The notes: generated from the letters alone by a model not told the origin. A stretch of DNA of 35,093 nucleotides from Microgenomates group bacterium Gr01-1014_16 (GCA_007376345.1 VMGA01000010.1:1-35093), one strand, 5' to 3'. Numbered from the stretch's first letter, positions 7,619-15,837 are shown. Numbers and translations are program-made.

Positions 7619-9226
7619 TCATGTTAAAGGAAACGCTTTGCTATTGCATGTTTGAATAGCGTCAAAAATTATTTTCATTTCATTTTCAAATTCCAATTGA
7701 GTCACTTTGCTTGCAACATCCTTTGCATAGGAAACCTTTCTATCATTAGGAATGTCATTCTTACTCTTCCGGTAAGCAGGCGGATAATATTCCTCAAGCG
7801 ATTCTGTTGTTAGTTCAAAAACTTGGTTTTTCTGAAAAAGATATGGGTATCCCTGTTTAAAAAGATCATATTTTATTTTTTGATTTTTATTGGGTTTATC
7901 AATAAGTACAACCGCTGTCTTCTTATAGATTGGATTATCAGAACCTGCCAACGGCGAAAACAATTTATGAACAGCAAGTAGAGTAGGCTCTTGTTCATCG
8001 ATATCCCCTCCTGCATAAATAATTTTTAAACCTCTGTGCGTCTCAGCATAGAACCGTTTAATTACACTGTTTATAAATTCAAATTCGCTCCTTCCCTCGA
8101 CTATCAAAAAATTTCGAGGTAATAATAAATCAGAAGGACTTCCTCCTAATAAATCGAATATCACATCTACTTTATCGACATCACCAACCTCGTTTATGTC
8201 TGTAATTCTGTTATTTTTTTCAACCTTAAATATTTTTTGATTCTCATTATTATCGACAACTAGTACAGAAGAATGTGTATTCACCAACACTTGATCTGTC
8301 TTACTAATATCAACAAGCGCCCGTTTCAATGCACGTTGGGCCGAGGGATGAAGATGTAACTCTGCCTCATCTATTAAAAACAGAAATGAACCGCCACCGA
8401 GCTGTTCCTTTCTGTAGTCCGCAAAGGCCTGGATAATTGAAAGCATAATCGCTCTTTGCATTCCATCACCTTTATCCTCAGCTTTTGTTTCAATCCCATC
8501 GTATACGGTTGTATCGAAGCTTTTAAGTAATTCATTAAAATGAGGAGGATTAACTCCAAATTTCACTCTTGTTCCATCAGGAAACTGTTTTTGAAGATAT
8601 ATTTCAACTTTAGCACCTAGTTTATTAAGTTCTTTTCTTACTTCGGAATCTTCGTTATCGAACAATTTAGCAAATTGTTTTTTGAAATCAATATAATCTT
8701 GGGAATTCTCAATAATTGCAGACAGCACGCCGGAAAGCATGACACCTATCGGGTTTTTGTCTTTGTATTTAGACACATCGTCTAGCCTTATTTTTGTATT
8801 AATATATTCGAGTTTTGGCAAAAACTCATTAATGGCCGTATCTAAACCCTGCGGGTTACCCTTATTTTCTCCATCAACGATATAAACTCTCTTATGATCA
8901 GAACTAGTCTTTTTGACAGAAAATGACCCCGAGTTACCCAGTAGATTTTTCAGTTTGGTTTTATTTGCATCAGTTTTTAACTTATTAATATCCGATTCTT
9001 CAATCCCATCAAAGAAAATTTCGACACTGACTTGATTACTCGGATCCCTATTATAATGCTCATCGTCACTTGATGAATTTGCATTAAAAAACCACTCTAT
9101 GGCTTCAAACAAGTTAGTCTTTCCATGATTATTTTGACCTACAAAAATATTAAAAGCCTTAATTTCAAGATTTTCAATTTTTCGGATGGAGCGGTAATTA
9201 TTAATGGAGACTTTTGTAATTTTCAT
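7619..9226 (-). CDS. OLD-family AAA ATPase with TOPRIM-like domain
   Basis: SINNYRSIRKIENLEIKAFNIFVGQNNHGKTNLFEAIEWFF (Walker A), FLFLIDEAELHLHPSAQR, LIVEGRSEFEFI (TOPRIM-like). Confidence 0.88.
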   Translation of the reverse strand: MKITKVSINNYRSIRKIENLEIKAFNIFVGQNNHGKTNLFEAIEWFFNANSSSDDEHYNRDPSNQVSVEIFFDGIEESDINKLKTDANKTKLKNLLGNSGSFSVKKTSSDHKRVYIVDGENKGNPQGLDTAINEFLPKLEYINTKIRLDDVSKYKDKNPIGVMLSGVLSAIIENSQDYIDFKKQFAKLFDNEDSEVRKELNKLGAKVEIYLQKQFPDGTRVKFGVNPPHFNELLKSFDTTVYDGIETKAEDKGDGMQRAIMLSIIQAFADYRKEQLGGGSFLFLIDEAELHLHPSAQRALKRALVDISKTDQVLVNTHSSVLVVDNNENQKIFKVEKNNRITDINEVGDVDKVDVIFDLLGGSPSDLLLPRNFLIVEGRSEFEFINSVIKRFYAETHRGLKIIYAGGDIDEQEPTLLAVHKLFSPLAGSDNPIYKKTAVVLIDKPNKNQKIKYDLFKQGYPYLFQKNQVFELTTESLEEYYPPAYRKSKNDIPNDRKVSYAKDVASKVTQLEFENEMKIIFDAIQTCNSKAFPLT

Positions 9227-9252
9227 ATATGTTCGACAAAATAACCTTGAAA

Positions 9253-9552
9253 TTATTTATCTCCGCACATCGGATTAAGTTGTAACCGTAAATAAGATTC
9301 AATATGCAGTCTTATTTGTTGATTAGCCTCTCGATAAATTGCGACGTAAATGGTCTGGCTATTGGCATTTCTTTGCCAGCAAGACCGTCTTTCGTGCCCA
9401 GAAATCCGTGTGCCTAATTGATCGGTTTCTCCAACATCCAACCATCGCTCGTTAGTGTAGATGGCGTAAACCCCGGCCACATCATTAAACGCTGTCGATA
9501 GCGGATAACCGGTTTCAAGTTGATACCCGGCAATATTTGTTGTCATAATCAC
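9253..9552 (-). CDS. Small GIY-YIG-like protein
   Basis: GVYAIYTNERWLDVGETDQLGTRISGHERRSCW; possible GTG start at 9552 or ATG at 9546. Confidence 0.6.
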   Translation of the reverse strand: MIMTTNIAGYQLETGYPLSTAFNDVAGVYAIYTNERWLDVGETDQLGTRISGHERRSCWQRNANSQTIYVAIYREANQQIRLHIESYLRLQLNPMCGDK

Positions 9553-9568
9553 TTACTCCTTCTCCCTC

Positions 9569-9608
9569 TTGACAAAGTTAGTAAAAAGGTAGTAAATGTA
9601 TACTAGTA
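9569..9608. promoter_or_regulatory. Divergent LexA-like/GIY-YIG control region with three TAGTA repeats
   Basis: TTGACA at 9569; TAGTA at 9579, 9590 and 9604; palindrome TACTAGTA at 9601-9608. Confidence 0.35.
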
Positions 9609-9617
9609 CTCCTATTT

Positions 9618-10220
9618 ATGAATGTCAACATGGAAAAGCCAATAACCCCAAAGCAAAAGATAGTTTTCGAATTTATCAAATCTTTCTCCAAAAAAAACGG
9701 GTTTGCTCCATCACTTCAGGAAATTGCCGATTATCTCAATAAATCTTTAAGTACGGCACAGCATTTCGTGGCGGAGTTACATAAGAAAGGCTATCTACAA
9801 AAGAGCGAAAACGTCGCTAGGAGTATTAGCACGCTGGGGGATACCTTCAAACAAATTTTTAAGCTCGGGTATATTGCCGCCGGTAATCCGATAGAGCCGA
9901 TCGAAAACCCAGAGCCGATCGACGTGCCCACATCGTTTCTGGAAAAGCCGGGTAACTATTACGCTCTTGAAGTTAAAGGCAACAGTATGATTGAAGACAA
10001 CATATTAGACGGTGACACCGTGGTAATTAGGCACACACAGATAGCAGAAGACGGCGATAGAATAGTTGCAATAACGGAAGACGGTGCGACCCTTAAAGTT
10101 TTTAGAAATAAAAACGGCAAAACGTACTTAGAGCCTAGAAACAATAATTTGAGTGCTATTTATCCAAAGCAATTGGAAATCCGAGGAAAATATTGTGGTT
10201 TAATACGAAAAGGAGAATAA
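9618..10220 (+). CDS. lexA: LexA-like repressor/S24 peptidase
   Basis: ITPKQKIVFEFIKSFSKKNGFAPSLQEIADYLN (wHTH), YIAAGNPI, YALEVKGNSMIEDNILDGDTVVI, EDGATLKVF. Confidence 0.9.
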   Translation: MNVNMEKPITPKQKIVFEFIKSFSKKNGFAPSLQEIADYLNKSLSTAQHFVAELHKKGYLQKSENVARSISTLGDTFKQIFKLGYIAAGNPIEPIENPEPIDVPTSFLEKPGNYYALEVKGNSMIEDNILDGDTVVIRHTQIAEDGDRIVAITEDGATLKVFRNKNGKTYLEPRNNNLSAIYPKQLEIRGKYCGLIRKGE

Positions 10221-10243
10221 AATGATTATACCTGCCGACTTTT

Positions 10244-10648
10244 ATGGGAGATATATTCACAAAGGAAAAAAGAAGCGAAATAATGTCTCGGATTACCGGG
10301 AAAAATACGACACCGGAACTTACAGTAAGAAAAATTCTCCGAAAAATGGGGTACAAGTACCGCTTAAACGCCCACAACTTGCCGGGAAAACCGGATGTGG
10401 TTATTCATTCGGAGAAACTTGTTATTTTTGTCAACGGCTGCTTTTGGCATAACCATAAGGGGTGTAAAAGAAGCTCGTTACCGAAAACTAATACTGAATT
10501 TTGGAAAGACAAGATTAATAAAAATGTTGAAAAACAAAAACAAAGCATTAAAGCACTTAAAAAATTAGGTTGGAAGATTTTAGTGCTTTGGCAGTGTAAA
10601 ATTAACAACAATAATGCATTATTGAAAACTTTGTCTCAAAACCTATGA
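10244..10648 (+). CDS. vsr: Very short patch repair endonuclease (Vsr)
   Basis: RSEIMSRITGKNTTPELTVRKILRKMGYKYRLN...LPGKPDVV...VFVNGCFWHNHKGCK. Confidence 0.95.
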   Translation: MGDIFTKEKRSEIMSRITGKNTTPELTVRKILRKMGYKYRLNAHNLPGKPDVVIHSEKLVIFVNGCFWHNHKGCKRSSLPKTNTEFWKDKINKNVEKQKQSIKALKKLGWKILVLWQCKINNNNALLKTLSQNL

Positions 10649-11775
10649 AAAAAAATAAAAAAACACACTCCAATAAACCCGTCTTGATAGATTTGTTTGC
10701 CGGGGCTGGTGGGTTATCTATCGGATTTGAACAAGCCGGATTCAAATTAGTCGCAGCCACAGATTGGGATCATTGGTCTTGCGAAACATTGAGAGCCAAT
10801 CATAGAAATGTTTTTGTGGCCGAAGGGGATATAAACGAAGTAGACCTGAATGACTTTGCCGGTAAACTTTCTGCCGATGAAGTCGACCTAATAGTAGGCG
10901 GACCGCCTTGTCAAGGGTTTAGCGCGTTGGGGAAGAGATTGAAAAGTGACCCTCGGAATCAGCTTTGGCAACAGTATATGAGATTCGTTGAGTATTTCAA
11001 CCCGAAAGTTTTCTTAATGGAAAACGTTCCCGAACTTCTAAAGAGTGAGGAATATGTTCAAATTAAAAGAGCCGCGGAAAAACTTGGGTACCAAGTAAGG
11101 GAAAAGATATTATTTGCGCCTGATTACGGTGTGCCCCAAAAAAGAAGAAGGGCCATAATTTTGGGGAGCAGAATAGGTGAACCTAAATTTCCGAAACCCA
11201 CCCACTTGTTACCCGGCCAATTAACCTTGGATAACTACAGGTGTGTCCCGTGGAAAAGTGTCAGAGATGTTATAGGGGATCTCCCGTTAGAGCCGGACGG
11301 AAACAACTGGCATGTTGGAAGAAACCCTACTGAAAAATCTCTTAAAAGGTATAAGTCTGTCCCTCCCGGAGGAAATCGTTTTAATCTGCCGCAAGATCTT
11401 ATGCCTGATTGTTGGAAAAGGAAAAAAACCGGCTCAACAGACGTTTTCGGCAGGTTAGAGTGGGACAAGCCGTCGCTAACGATCCGAACGGAATTTTTCA
11501 AACCAGAAAAAGGAAGATATCTTCACCCGGAAGCTCACAGGCCGATAACTATCAGGGAAGCAGCCAGACTGCAAACTATTCCAGATAGCTACGTATTGAA
11601 GGGATCACATCTGGAGGTGGCTAAACAAATAGGAAATGCCGTACCGTGCGAATTGGCTAGAAACATTGGAGAGGAATTGCTAAAACTCTTTAGCACCGAT
11701 TCGGATAGCATCAAGGAGAAGAGAATTTACCGATCGACCGGTTTTGAGAGACTTCTCGCTTACCAACAACCTTAA
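10645..11775 (+). CDS. dcm: DNA (cytosine-5-)-methyltransferase
   Basis: DLFAGAGGLSIGFEQAGF, GGPPCQGFSALGKR, MENVPELL, QIGNAVPCELA. Confidence 0.95.
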   Translation: MKKNKKTHSNKPVLIDLFAGAGGLSIGFEQAGFKLVAATDWDHWSCETLRANHRNVFVAEGDINEVDLNDFAGKLSADEVDLIVGGPPCQGFSALGKRLKSDPRNQLWQQYMRFVEYFNPKVFLMENVPELLKSEEYVQIKRAAEKLGYQVREKILFAPDYGVPQKRRRAIILGSRIGEPKFPKPTHLLPGQLTLDNYRCVPWKSVRDVIGDLPLEPDGNNWHVGRNPTEKSLKRYKSVPPGGNRFNLPQDLMPDCWKRKKTGSTDVFGRLEWDKPSLTIRTEFFKPEKGRYLHPEAHRPITIREAARLQTIPDSYVLKGSHLEVAKQIGNAVPCELARNIGEELLKLFSTDSDSIKEKRIYRSTGFERLLAYQQP

Positions 11776-12279
11776 ATCGTCTGGAAGGTTTACTGAAACA
11801 ATTTTGTTTTTAATCGTTTCCGGATAAGCGGCAAGAGATTTTTTTCCAGCATTACATCTGCTACACAAAGTCCACAAATTTTCTTCCACAGTTTTTCCTT
11901 GTTGCCTTAATGGAGTTATATGATCAACCTCCAGATTCACTACATGCCCGTCATCATATTTTTCTCCTCCCTTGTGGCCGCATAGTTGGCACACATAGCG
12001 GTCACGCTCCAAGACTTTCAGCCTTAACTTCAGGTTAATATATCCGTCTGTCTGAACACCTTTCTTATTAACAGACTTCAAGGTATATCCGCTAGGGCTA
12101 CTGCTATAACGTATATCCCAACCCTCCGCTCTTAATTCTCTTATCCTGCGTGCGTAATTATGTTGCCCCGACACTTCAATCAGCTTCTCGTTCGGAACAA
12201 GCTTCCTCATATTTTCATACAACACGTCGAGTAATTTTTGCCAAACTCCGTTTTTATCGCTTTTGGGAACTCTTTTCAT
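11680..12279 (-). CDS. HNH endonuclease, probable cognate restriction enzyme
   Basis: RYVCQLCGHKGGEK...NLEVDHITPLRQQGKTVEENLWTLCSRCNAGK; 96-bp tail-to-tail overlap with dcm. Confidence 0.88.
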   Translation of the reverse strand: MKRVPKSDKNGVWQKLLDVLYENMRKLVPNEKLIEVSGQHNYARRIRELRAEGWDIRYSSSPSGYTLKSVNKKGVQTDGYINLKLRLKVLERDRYVCQLCGHKGGEKYDDGHVVNLEVDHITPLRQQGKTVEENLWTLCSRCNAGKKSLAAYPETIKNKIVSVNLPDDLRLLVSEKSLKTGRSVNSLLLDAIRIGAKEF

Positions 12280-12280
12280 A

Positions 12281-12493
12281 TCATATTCCCTTAAAGAGTT
12301 CCGATAACTCCAGTCCTAAAACTTTTGCAATCTTCTCAATATTTTCCAGCGAAACGTTACGTGTCCCTCGTTCCAAATCGCTTACATAAGTCCTATGCAG
12401 ACCGGATCTGAAAGCCAACTCCTCCTGGGATAGCCCCTTAGCTTTTCTCAATTGTCTCAGCCTCTTACCATATTTTCTTTTTATGTCGATCAT
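12281..12493 (-). CDS. XRE-family HTH regulator, C-protein-like
   Basis: YGKRLRQLRKAKGLSQEELAFRSGLHRTYVSDLERGTRNVSLENIEKIAKVL. Confidence 0.88.
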   Translation of the reverse strand: MIDIKRKYGKRLRQLRKAKGLSQEELAFRSGLHRTYVSDLERGTRNVSLENIEKIAKVLGLELSELFKGI

Positions 12494-12539
12494 AAGTTAC
12501 TGTTACTTATTGACTACATTTTACTTTTTGTATATTCTT

Positions 12540-12551
12540 AGTCTACAGACT
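12540..12551. promoter_or_regulatory. Candidate C-box operator AGTC-TACA-GACT
   Basis: Perfect dyad about 47 bp upstream of the C-protein-like start, followed by TATAAGTGAC. Confidence 0.45.
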
Positions 12552-12588
12552 ATAAGTGACGTATTGTATCAAAATATATCATTTATTG

Positions 12589-12611
12589 AAAATTTTTGCG
12601 TTTTCTTTTTG
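12589..12611. repeat. Left arm of perfect 23-bp inverted repeat bracketing the recombinase 1 leader
   Basis: AAAATTTTTGCGTTTTCTTTTTG is the reverse complement of 12841-12863. Confidence 0.9.
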
Positions 12612-12637
12612 AGAGAACGAGTCCGAGCCGATGTTTC

Positions 12638-12838
12638 GCGGAGGCGAGGCGACAGCCGAGCCGGAGCCAAAAGCGAGCGCAGCGAGCTGCAGCATTACGG
12701 TGAATCCCGAAAATCAGTGCGAACTTTTTTAAAAATCAGCTCAGAAAGTGAGTGGTCGGTGGCCCGCAGGGCCACAGTCTGCGCGGTGGGGGTCACGCAG
12801 AGCCTAGCAAAGCCCTTTTTGTAGTTCACCCTGAGTTG
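12638..12838. repeat. Internal inverted copy of the predicted circle junction (attP) of element 1
   Basis: 12638-12743 is the reverse complement of the left end; 12743-12838 is the reverse complement of the right end. Confidence 0.75.
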
Positions 12839-12840
12839 TA

Positions 12841-12863
12841 CAAAAAGAAAACGCAAAAATTTT
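12841..12863. repeat. Right arm of 23-bp inverted repeat, just upstream of recombinase 1
   Basis: CAAAAAGAAAACGCAAAAATTTT. Confidence 0.9.
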
Positions 12864-12881
12864 AAGTAAAACTAACTGCCT

Positions 12882-14558
12882 ATGAAATACATTGCTTATT
12901 GTAGAAAAAGTACTGACGAAAAGGATCGCCAAATCCTTAGTATTGAGTCCCAAATCCAGGAGATTCGGGACTTTACTCAAAGACAGCATTTAGAGATTAT
13001 AGAATTTGCAGTCGAAGCCAAAACCGCTAAAATTCCCGGTCGGGAAGTCTTTGAGCAAGTGTTAAGGAGAATTGAGAAAGGAGAGGCTCAAGGCGTAGTT
13101 TCCTGGCACCCGGATCGATTGGCCAGAAATAGTATTGACGGCGGCAAGATAATCTATCTTCTGGATACCGGTAAACTAATTGACCTTAAATTCCCATCGT
13201 TTTGGTTTGAAAATTCACCTCAAGGCAAGTTTGTATTAAATATCGCTTTCGGCCAATCTAAATACTATGTGGACAACTTATCCGAGAATGTCAAACGTGG
13301 TTTAAAACAACTTCTGCGCAATGGAATCTGGCCAGCCAAACCGCCCTACGGCTATATTTATAATAAATCTGCTAAGAAGCACGAGATTGACCCGATAAAA
13401 TCCAAACTCATCAAAAAGGCTTTCCACAAGTATGCCATTGCAGAATGGAATCAAACGCAAATATCCAAAGTATTGTTTGAACAAGGTTACAAACGGAAAA
13501 ACGGTAAATCACTTAGCTTAAATGAAGTTGTCCGTTTTCTAACCAACAAATTCTATATCGGTCTGTTTAAATACAATAGTGAATGGTACGAGGGAACTCA
13601 CGACCAATTTGTCCCCAAGGATCTTTTTGATGAAGTCCAAAGAAAACTCAACCAAAACAAACGCAACTTTGCCAACCGTAAATTCAACTTTTTAGGGCTA
13701 ATTAAATGTGGTGAATGTGGAGCGAGTATTACCGCTGAACACAAATTCAAGTTTTACAAACGCACTCGTGGCAAAGTTGAGTATATTTACTACCGGTGTA
13801 CTAAAAAGTTGAGACATTGTGGCCAAAAGTACATTCAGGAACCGAATCTCGAGCAACAACTTCGCAAAACCATTTCTGATGTGGCTTTACCCCCAACTTG
13901 GGCGGATCAGTGGATGAAATGGTTGGAAAGAGATGAGTTAATCGAAGAACAAACTGCCAGTGGCAAAGTAATAAGGTTACAGAGTTTAGTGAAAACACAC
14001 GATGAAAAGTTGAACACACTTTTAGACGGATATCTGGATGGAACGATTGAGTCCGAAACCTACAAGAGCAAGAAGAATCAATTGTTTGAGGAAAAGGTCA
14101 AGCTTCACGAAGAAATAATCAAACTTGAGAGTCAGGGTTCCACTTGGCTCGGACCAATGCGAGAATTTATACAAACCGCGAAGAATGGGGACAAAATGGC
14201 GCGCGCAAAAAATAATGGCGAAGAATTAGCAATCTTCGCCAGAAACATCGGCTCGGACTACTTTTTAACTGACCGGCAACTCAGGGTGAACTACAAAAAG
14301 GGCTTTGCTAGGCTCTGCGTGACCCCCACCGCGCAGACTGTGGCCCTGCGGGCCACCGACCACTCACTTTCTTCGTTGGCGGCCGCCAGTTTCTGCCATT
14401 CCCATCCGGATCCGCAGTACGTGCTGGCCAGCCCCCACAGCGTCTCGCCTCTGGTTATCTCGTGGGTGACCACCTTCAGCTCCGCTTTCGGCAAATTCAA
14501 TTTCATGCCGATCTCCAACAAACCAGGATTAGACAGAGCATCTTTATTTTCGGCATAA
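12882..14558 (+). CDS. Large serine recombinase 1; native part probably ends near the element right end, ORF then reads antisense into the LysM gene
   Basis: MKYIAYCRKSTDEKDRQILSIESQIQEI (resolvase Ser), HPDRLARNSIDGG, zinc-ribbon CGECGASITAEHK...YYRCTKK; ~similar to recombinase 2 up to NYKKGF. Confidence 0.92.
   Translation: MKYIAYCRKSTDEKDRQILSIESQIQEIRDFTQRQHLEIIEFAVEAKTAKIPGREVFEQVLRRIEKGEAQGVVSWHPDRLARNSIDGGKIIYLLDTGKLIDLKFPSFWFENSPQGKFVLNIAFGQSKYYVDNLSENVKRGLKQLLRNGIWPAKPPYGYIYNKSAKKHEIDPIKSKLIKKAFHKYAIAEWNQTQISKVLFEQGYKRKNGKSLSLNEVVRFLTNKFYIGLFKYNSEWYEGTHDQFVPKDLFDEVQRKLNQNKRNFANRKFNFLGLIKCGECGASITAEHKFKFYKRTRGKVEYIYYRCTKKLRHCGQKYIQEPNLEQQLRKTISDVALPPTWADQWMKWLERDELIEEQTASGKVIRLQSLVKTHDEKLNTLLDGYLDGTIESETYKSKKNQLFEEKVKLHEEIIKLESQGSTWLGPMREFIQTAKNGDKMARAKNNGEELAIFARNIGSDYFLTDRQLRVNYKKGFARLCVTPTAQTVALRATDHSLSSLAAASFCHSHPDPQYVLASPHSVSPLVISWVTTFSSAFGKFNFMPISNKPGLDRASLFSA
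14277..14372. repeat. Right end of element 1; 96-bp inverted repeat with 12743-12838
   Basis: Identical to reverse complement by eye. Confidence 0.92.
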
Positions 14559-14818
14559 ATATCCACCCAGTTGTATCCTGATCCGTAAGCTTTCTCGGCA
14601 ATTTTCCACAAATTGTCACCGGCTTTAACAGTATATGCGGCCGGTAATTGATCCCCTGTAGGCACCTCACCATCAGATTCGACTTCGGTCTGATCAGAAG
14701 ATGTCTGTTCCCGGTCAACTTTATTGACAGATTTGAAATAGTTAAACAGCAAAGCACCTACCAAAACAACCACTCCGATCCCCAACATCCGGCTAAAAGT
14801 CGTTTCGTTGATTTTCAA
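14291..14818 (-). CDS. LysM protein with C-terminus replaced by element 1 right-end sequence
   Basis: TM then YTVKAGDNLWKIAEKAYGSGYNW...LEIGMKLNLP and HEITRGETLWGLASTYCGSGWEWQKLAAANE; residues after NE are element-encoded. Confidence 0.85.
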   Translation of the reverse strand: MKINETTFSRMLGIGVVVLVGALLFNYFKSVNKVDREQTSSDQTEVESDGEVPTGDQLPAAYTVKAGDNLWKIAEKAYGSGYNWVDIYAENKDALSNPGLLEIGMKLNLPKAELKVVTHEITRGETLWGLASTYCGSGWEWQKLAAANEESEWSVARRATVCAVGVTQSLAKPFL

Positions 14819-14891
14819 TTTGTATTCAAAACCTCCGTTCCAGGCAGATCTTTTGGCTGAATATATATCTCTTCACTCCATTTTGCAATGG

Positions 14892-14948
14892 GCGGGGTCT
14901 GTACGAAAAAGTTCGAACCTGCTTTACCTCGTAATGTCGCAGCTCCCT
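14892..14948. repeat. Left end of element 2; inverted repeat with 20117-20173
   Basis: 57/57 identical to the reverse complement by eye. Confidence 0.92.
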
Positions 14949-15019
14949 TTTTTACGCGCGCGCTTGTCCCGCTTCGGCGGGACAGAACCCACGAACCAAT
15001 TAACGAAAACCATTATACT

Positions 15020-15397
15020 GCATTCCGACTCAACCCACCCGCCCCCGGATATGGAAGGCGGCGACCCCACGCCTCCCGCCGCAGTCGCCCTCGGTCAGCG
15101 TCTGCGGGCGGTGGCGGATCCCCGTTCGACTTGCTCACGGCTGCCACTTCTTTACAACCTTTCACAGCTTTCACAGGTCAAAGTACATTTCCACCTCATA
15201 GGTAAAAGCGATGGTCGGCGTGGGGTGATTCCGCTTTCGCCCCCGCCTTTTATATCGTACCCCATCCTCGGGTCCGCACGGCTCCGCGAGGACACTCCAC
15301 GGCTCACTGCGGCTCGCTGGGGTCGTCCCGCCTAATTCGGCGGGACTCCTTTTAGCAGCTAATCCCCGAATCTGGGGCGGGGGCGGCGGACGCCGCC
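15020..15397. ncRNA. Structured GC-rich non-coding module, copy B (orientation unresolved)
   Basis: Homologous block order to 6019-6420; hairpin GTCCCGCC/GGCGGGAC (15325-15332/15339-15346); ends GGGGCGGGGGCGGCGGACGCCGCC. Confidence 0.55.
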
Positions 15398-15466
15398 AAT
15401 TTATAAATCGGATTCAAACTAATACCTTCTGTGAGCCCCTGTGGTGCCGTTTACCGGCCATTTTCC

Positions 15467-15494
15467 TTGACAACACTACAGATAGTGGTACACT
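15467..15494 (+). promoter_or_regulatory. Promoter with operator-like dyad in the spacer
   Basis: TTGACA (15467-15472), 16-bp spacer, TACACT (15489-15494); dyad CACTA-CAGA-TAGTG in the spacer. Confidence 0.6.
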
Positions 15495-15549
15495 TTATTT
15501 AACAACAAAGTATCTCAAAAGATACATAGACAAATTAGGGATTGATCCG

Positions 15550-15578
15550 CCCCGGTTTGCAGAAAGACTGGGGTTTTT
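15550..15578 (+). terminator. Terminator/attenuator-like hairpin in the leader of the small ORF at 15595
   Basis: CCCCGGTTTGCAGAAAGACTGGGG followed by TTTTT, about 20 nt before the start codon. Confidence 0.5.
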
Positions 15579-15594
15579 ATTAACTATTTGAATT

Positions 15595-15837
15595 ATGTCA
15601 ACTTTAGGCAATAGACTTATCAAATTATTTACGAATCTAAAATGGACAACTCCCAGAGTGGGTTTGGCAAATCATGGGAGAAAGTGGTGTCCGCCACCAG
15701 GTGTAACTACAAGCTATCCGGGGCAACAACCATTTATCTTGATGCCACGAAAAGTCAACGAGAATGTTATTAAATACATCATCCAAGAGCTAAAGAGGTT
15801 CGGGTATGCCAAGAAAGATCTAGAGGACGAACTCTAA
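15595..15837 (+). CDS. Small protein, possibly HicA-like toxin
   Basis: PFILMPRKVNENVIKYIIQELKRFGYAKKDLEDEL resembles a HicA C-terminus; tail-to-tail with a HicB-like gene. Confidence 0.4.
   Translation: MSTLGNRLIKLFTNLKWTTPRVGLANHGRKWCPPPGVTTSYPGQQPFILMPRKVNENVIKYIIQELKRFGYAKKDLEDEL

Larger units (their letters stand above)
5819..14372 (+). mobile_element. Integrative element 1: serine-recombinase element with defence-like cargo, inserted at the 3' end of a LysM gene
   Basis: 106-bp inverted repeats 5819-5924/12638-12743 and 96-bp inverted repeats 12743-12838/14277-14372; the 12743 junction is the reverse complement of right end joined to left end. Confidence 0.75.

Noticed and set aside
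12483-12824. ORF 12483-12824
   Set aside because: Translation of the leader/inverted att copy; its tail repeats the LysM element-encoded tail because of the inverted repeat.
14291-14558. C-terminal ~90 residues of recombinase 1 as a real protein domain
   Set aside because: After NYKKGF the frame runs through the element right end and antisense through the LysM gene; recombinase 2 diverges at the same point.
14808-15335. ORFs 14808-15335 and 14888-15205
   Set aside because: They span the element 2 left end and the structured module; composition is non-protein-like and there is no homologue-like motif.
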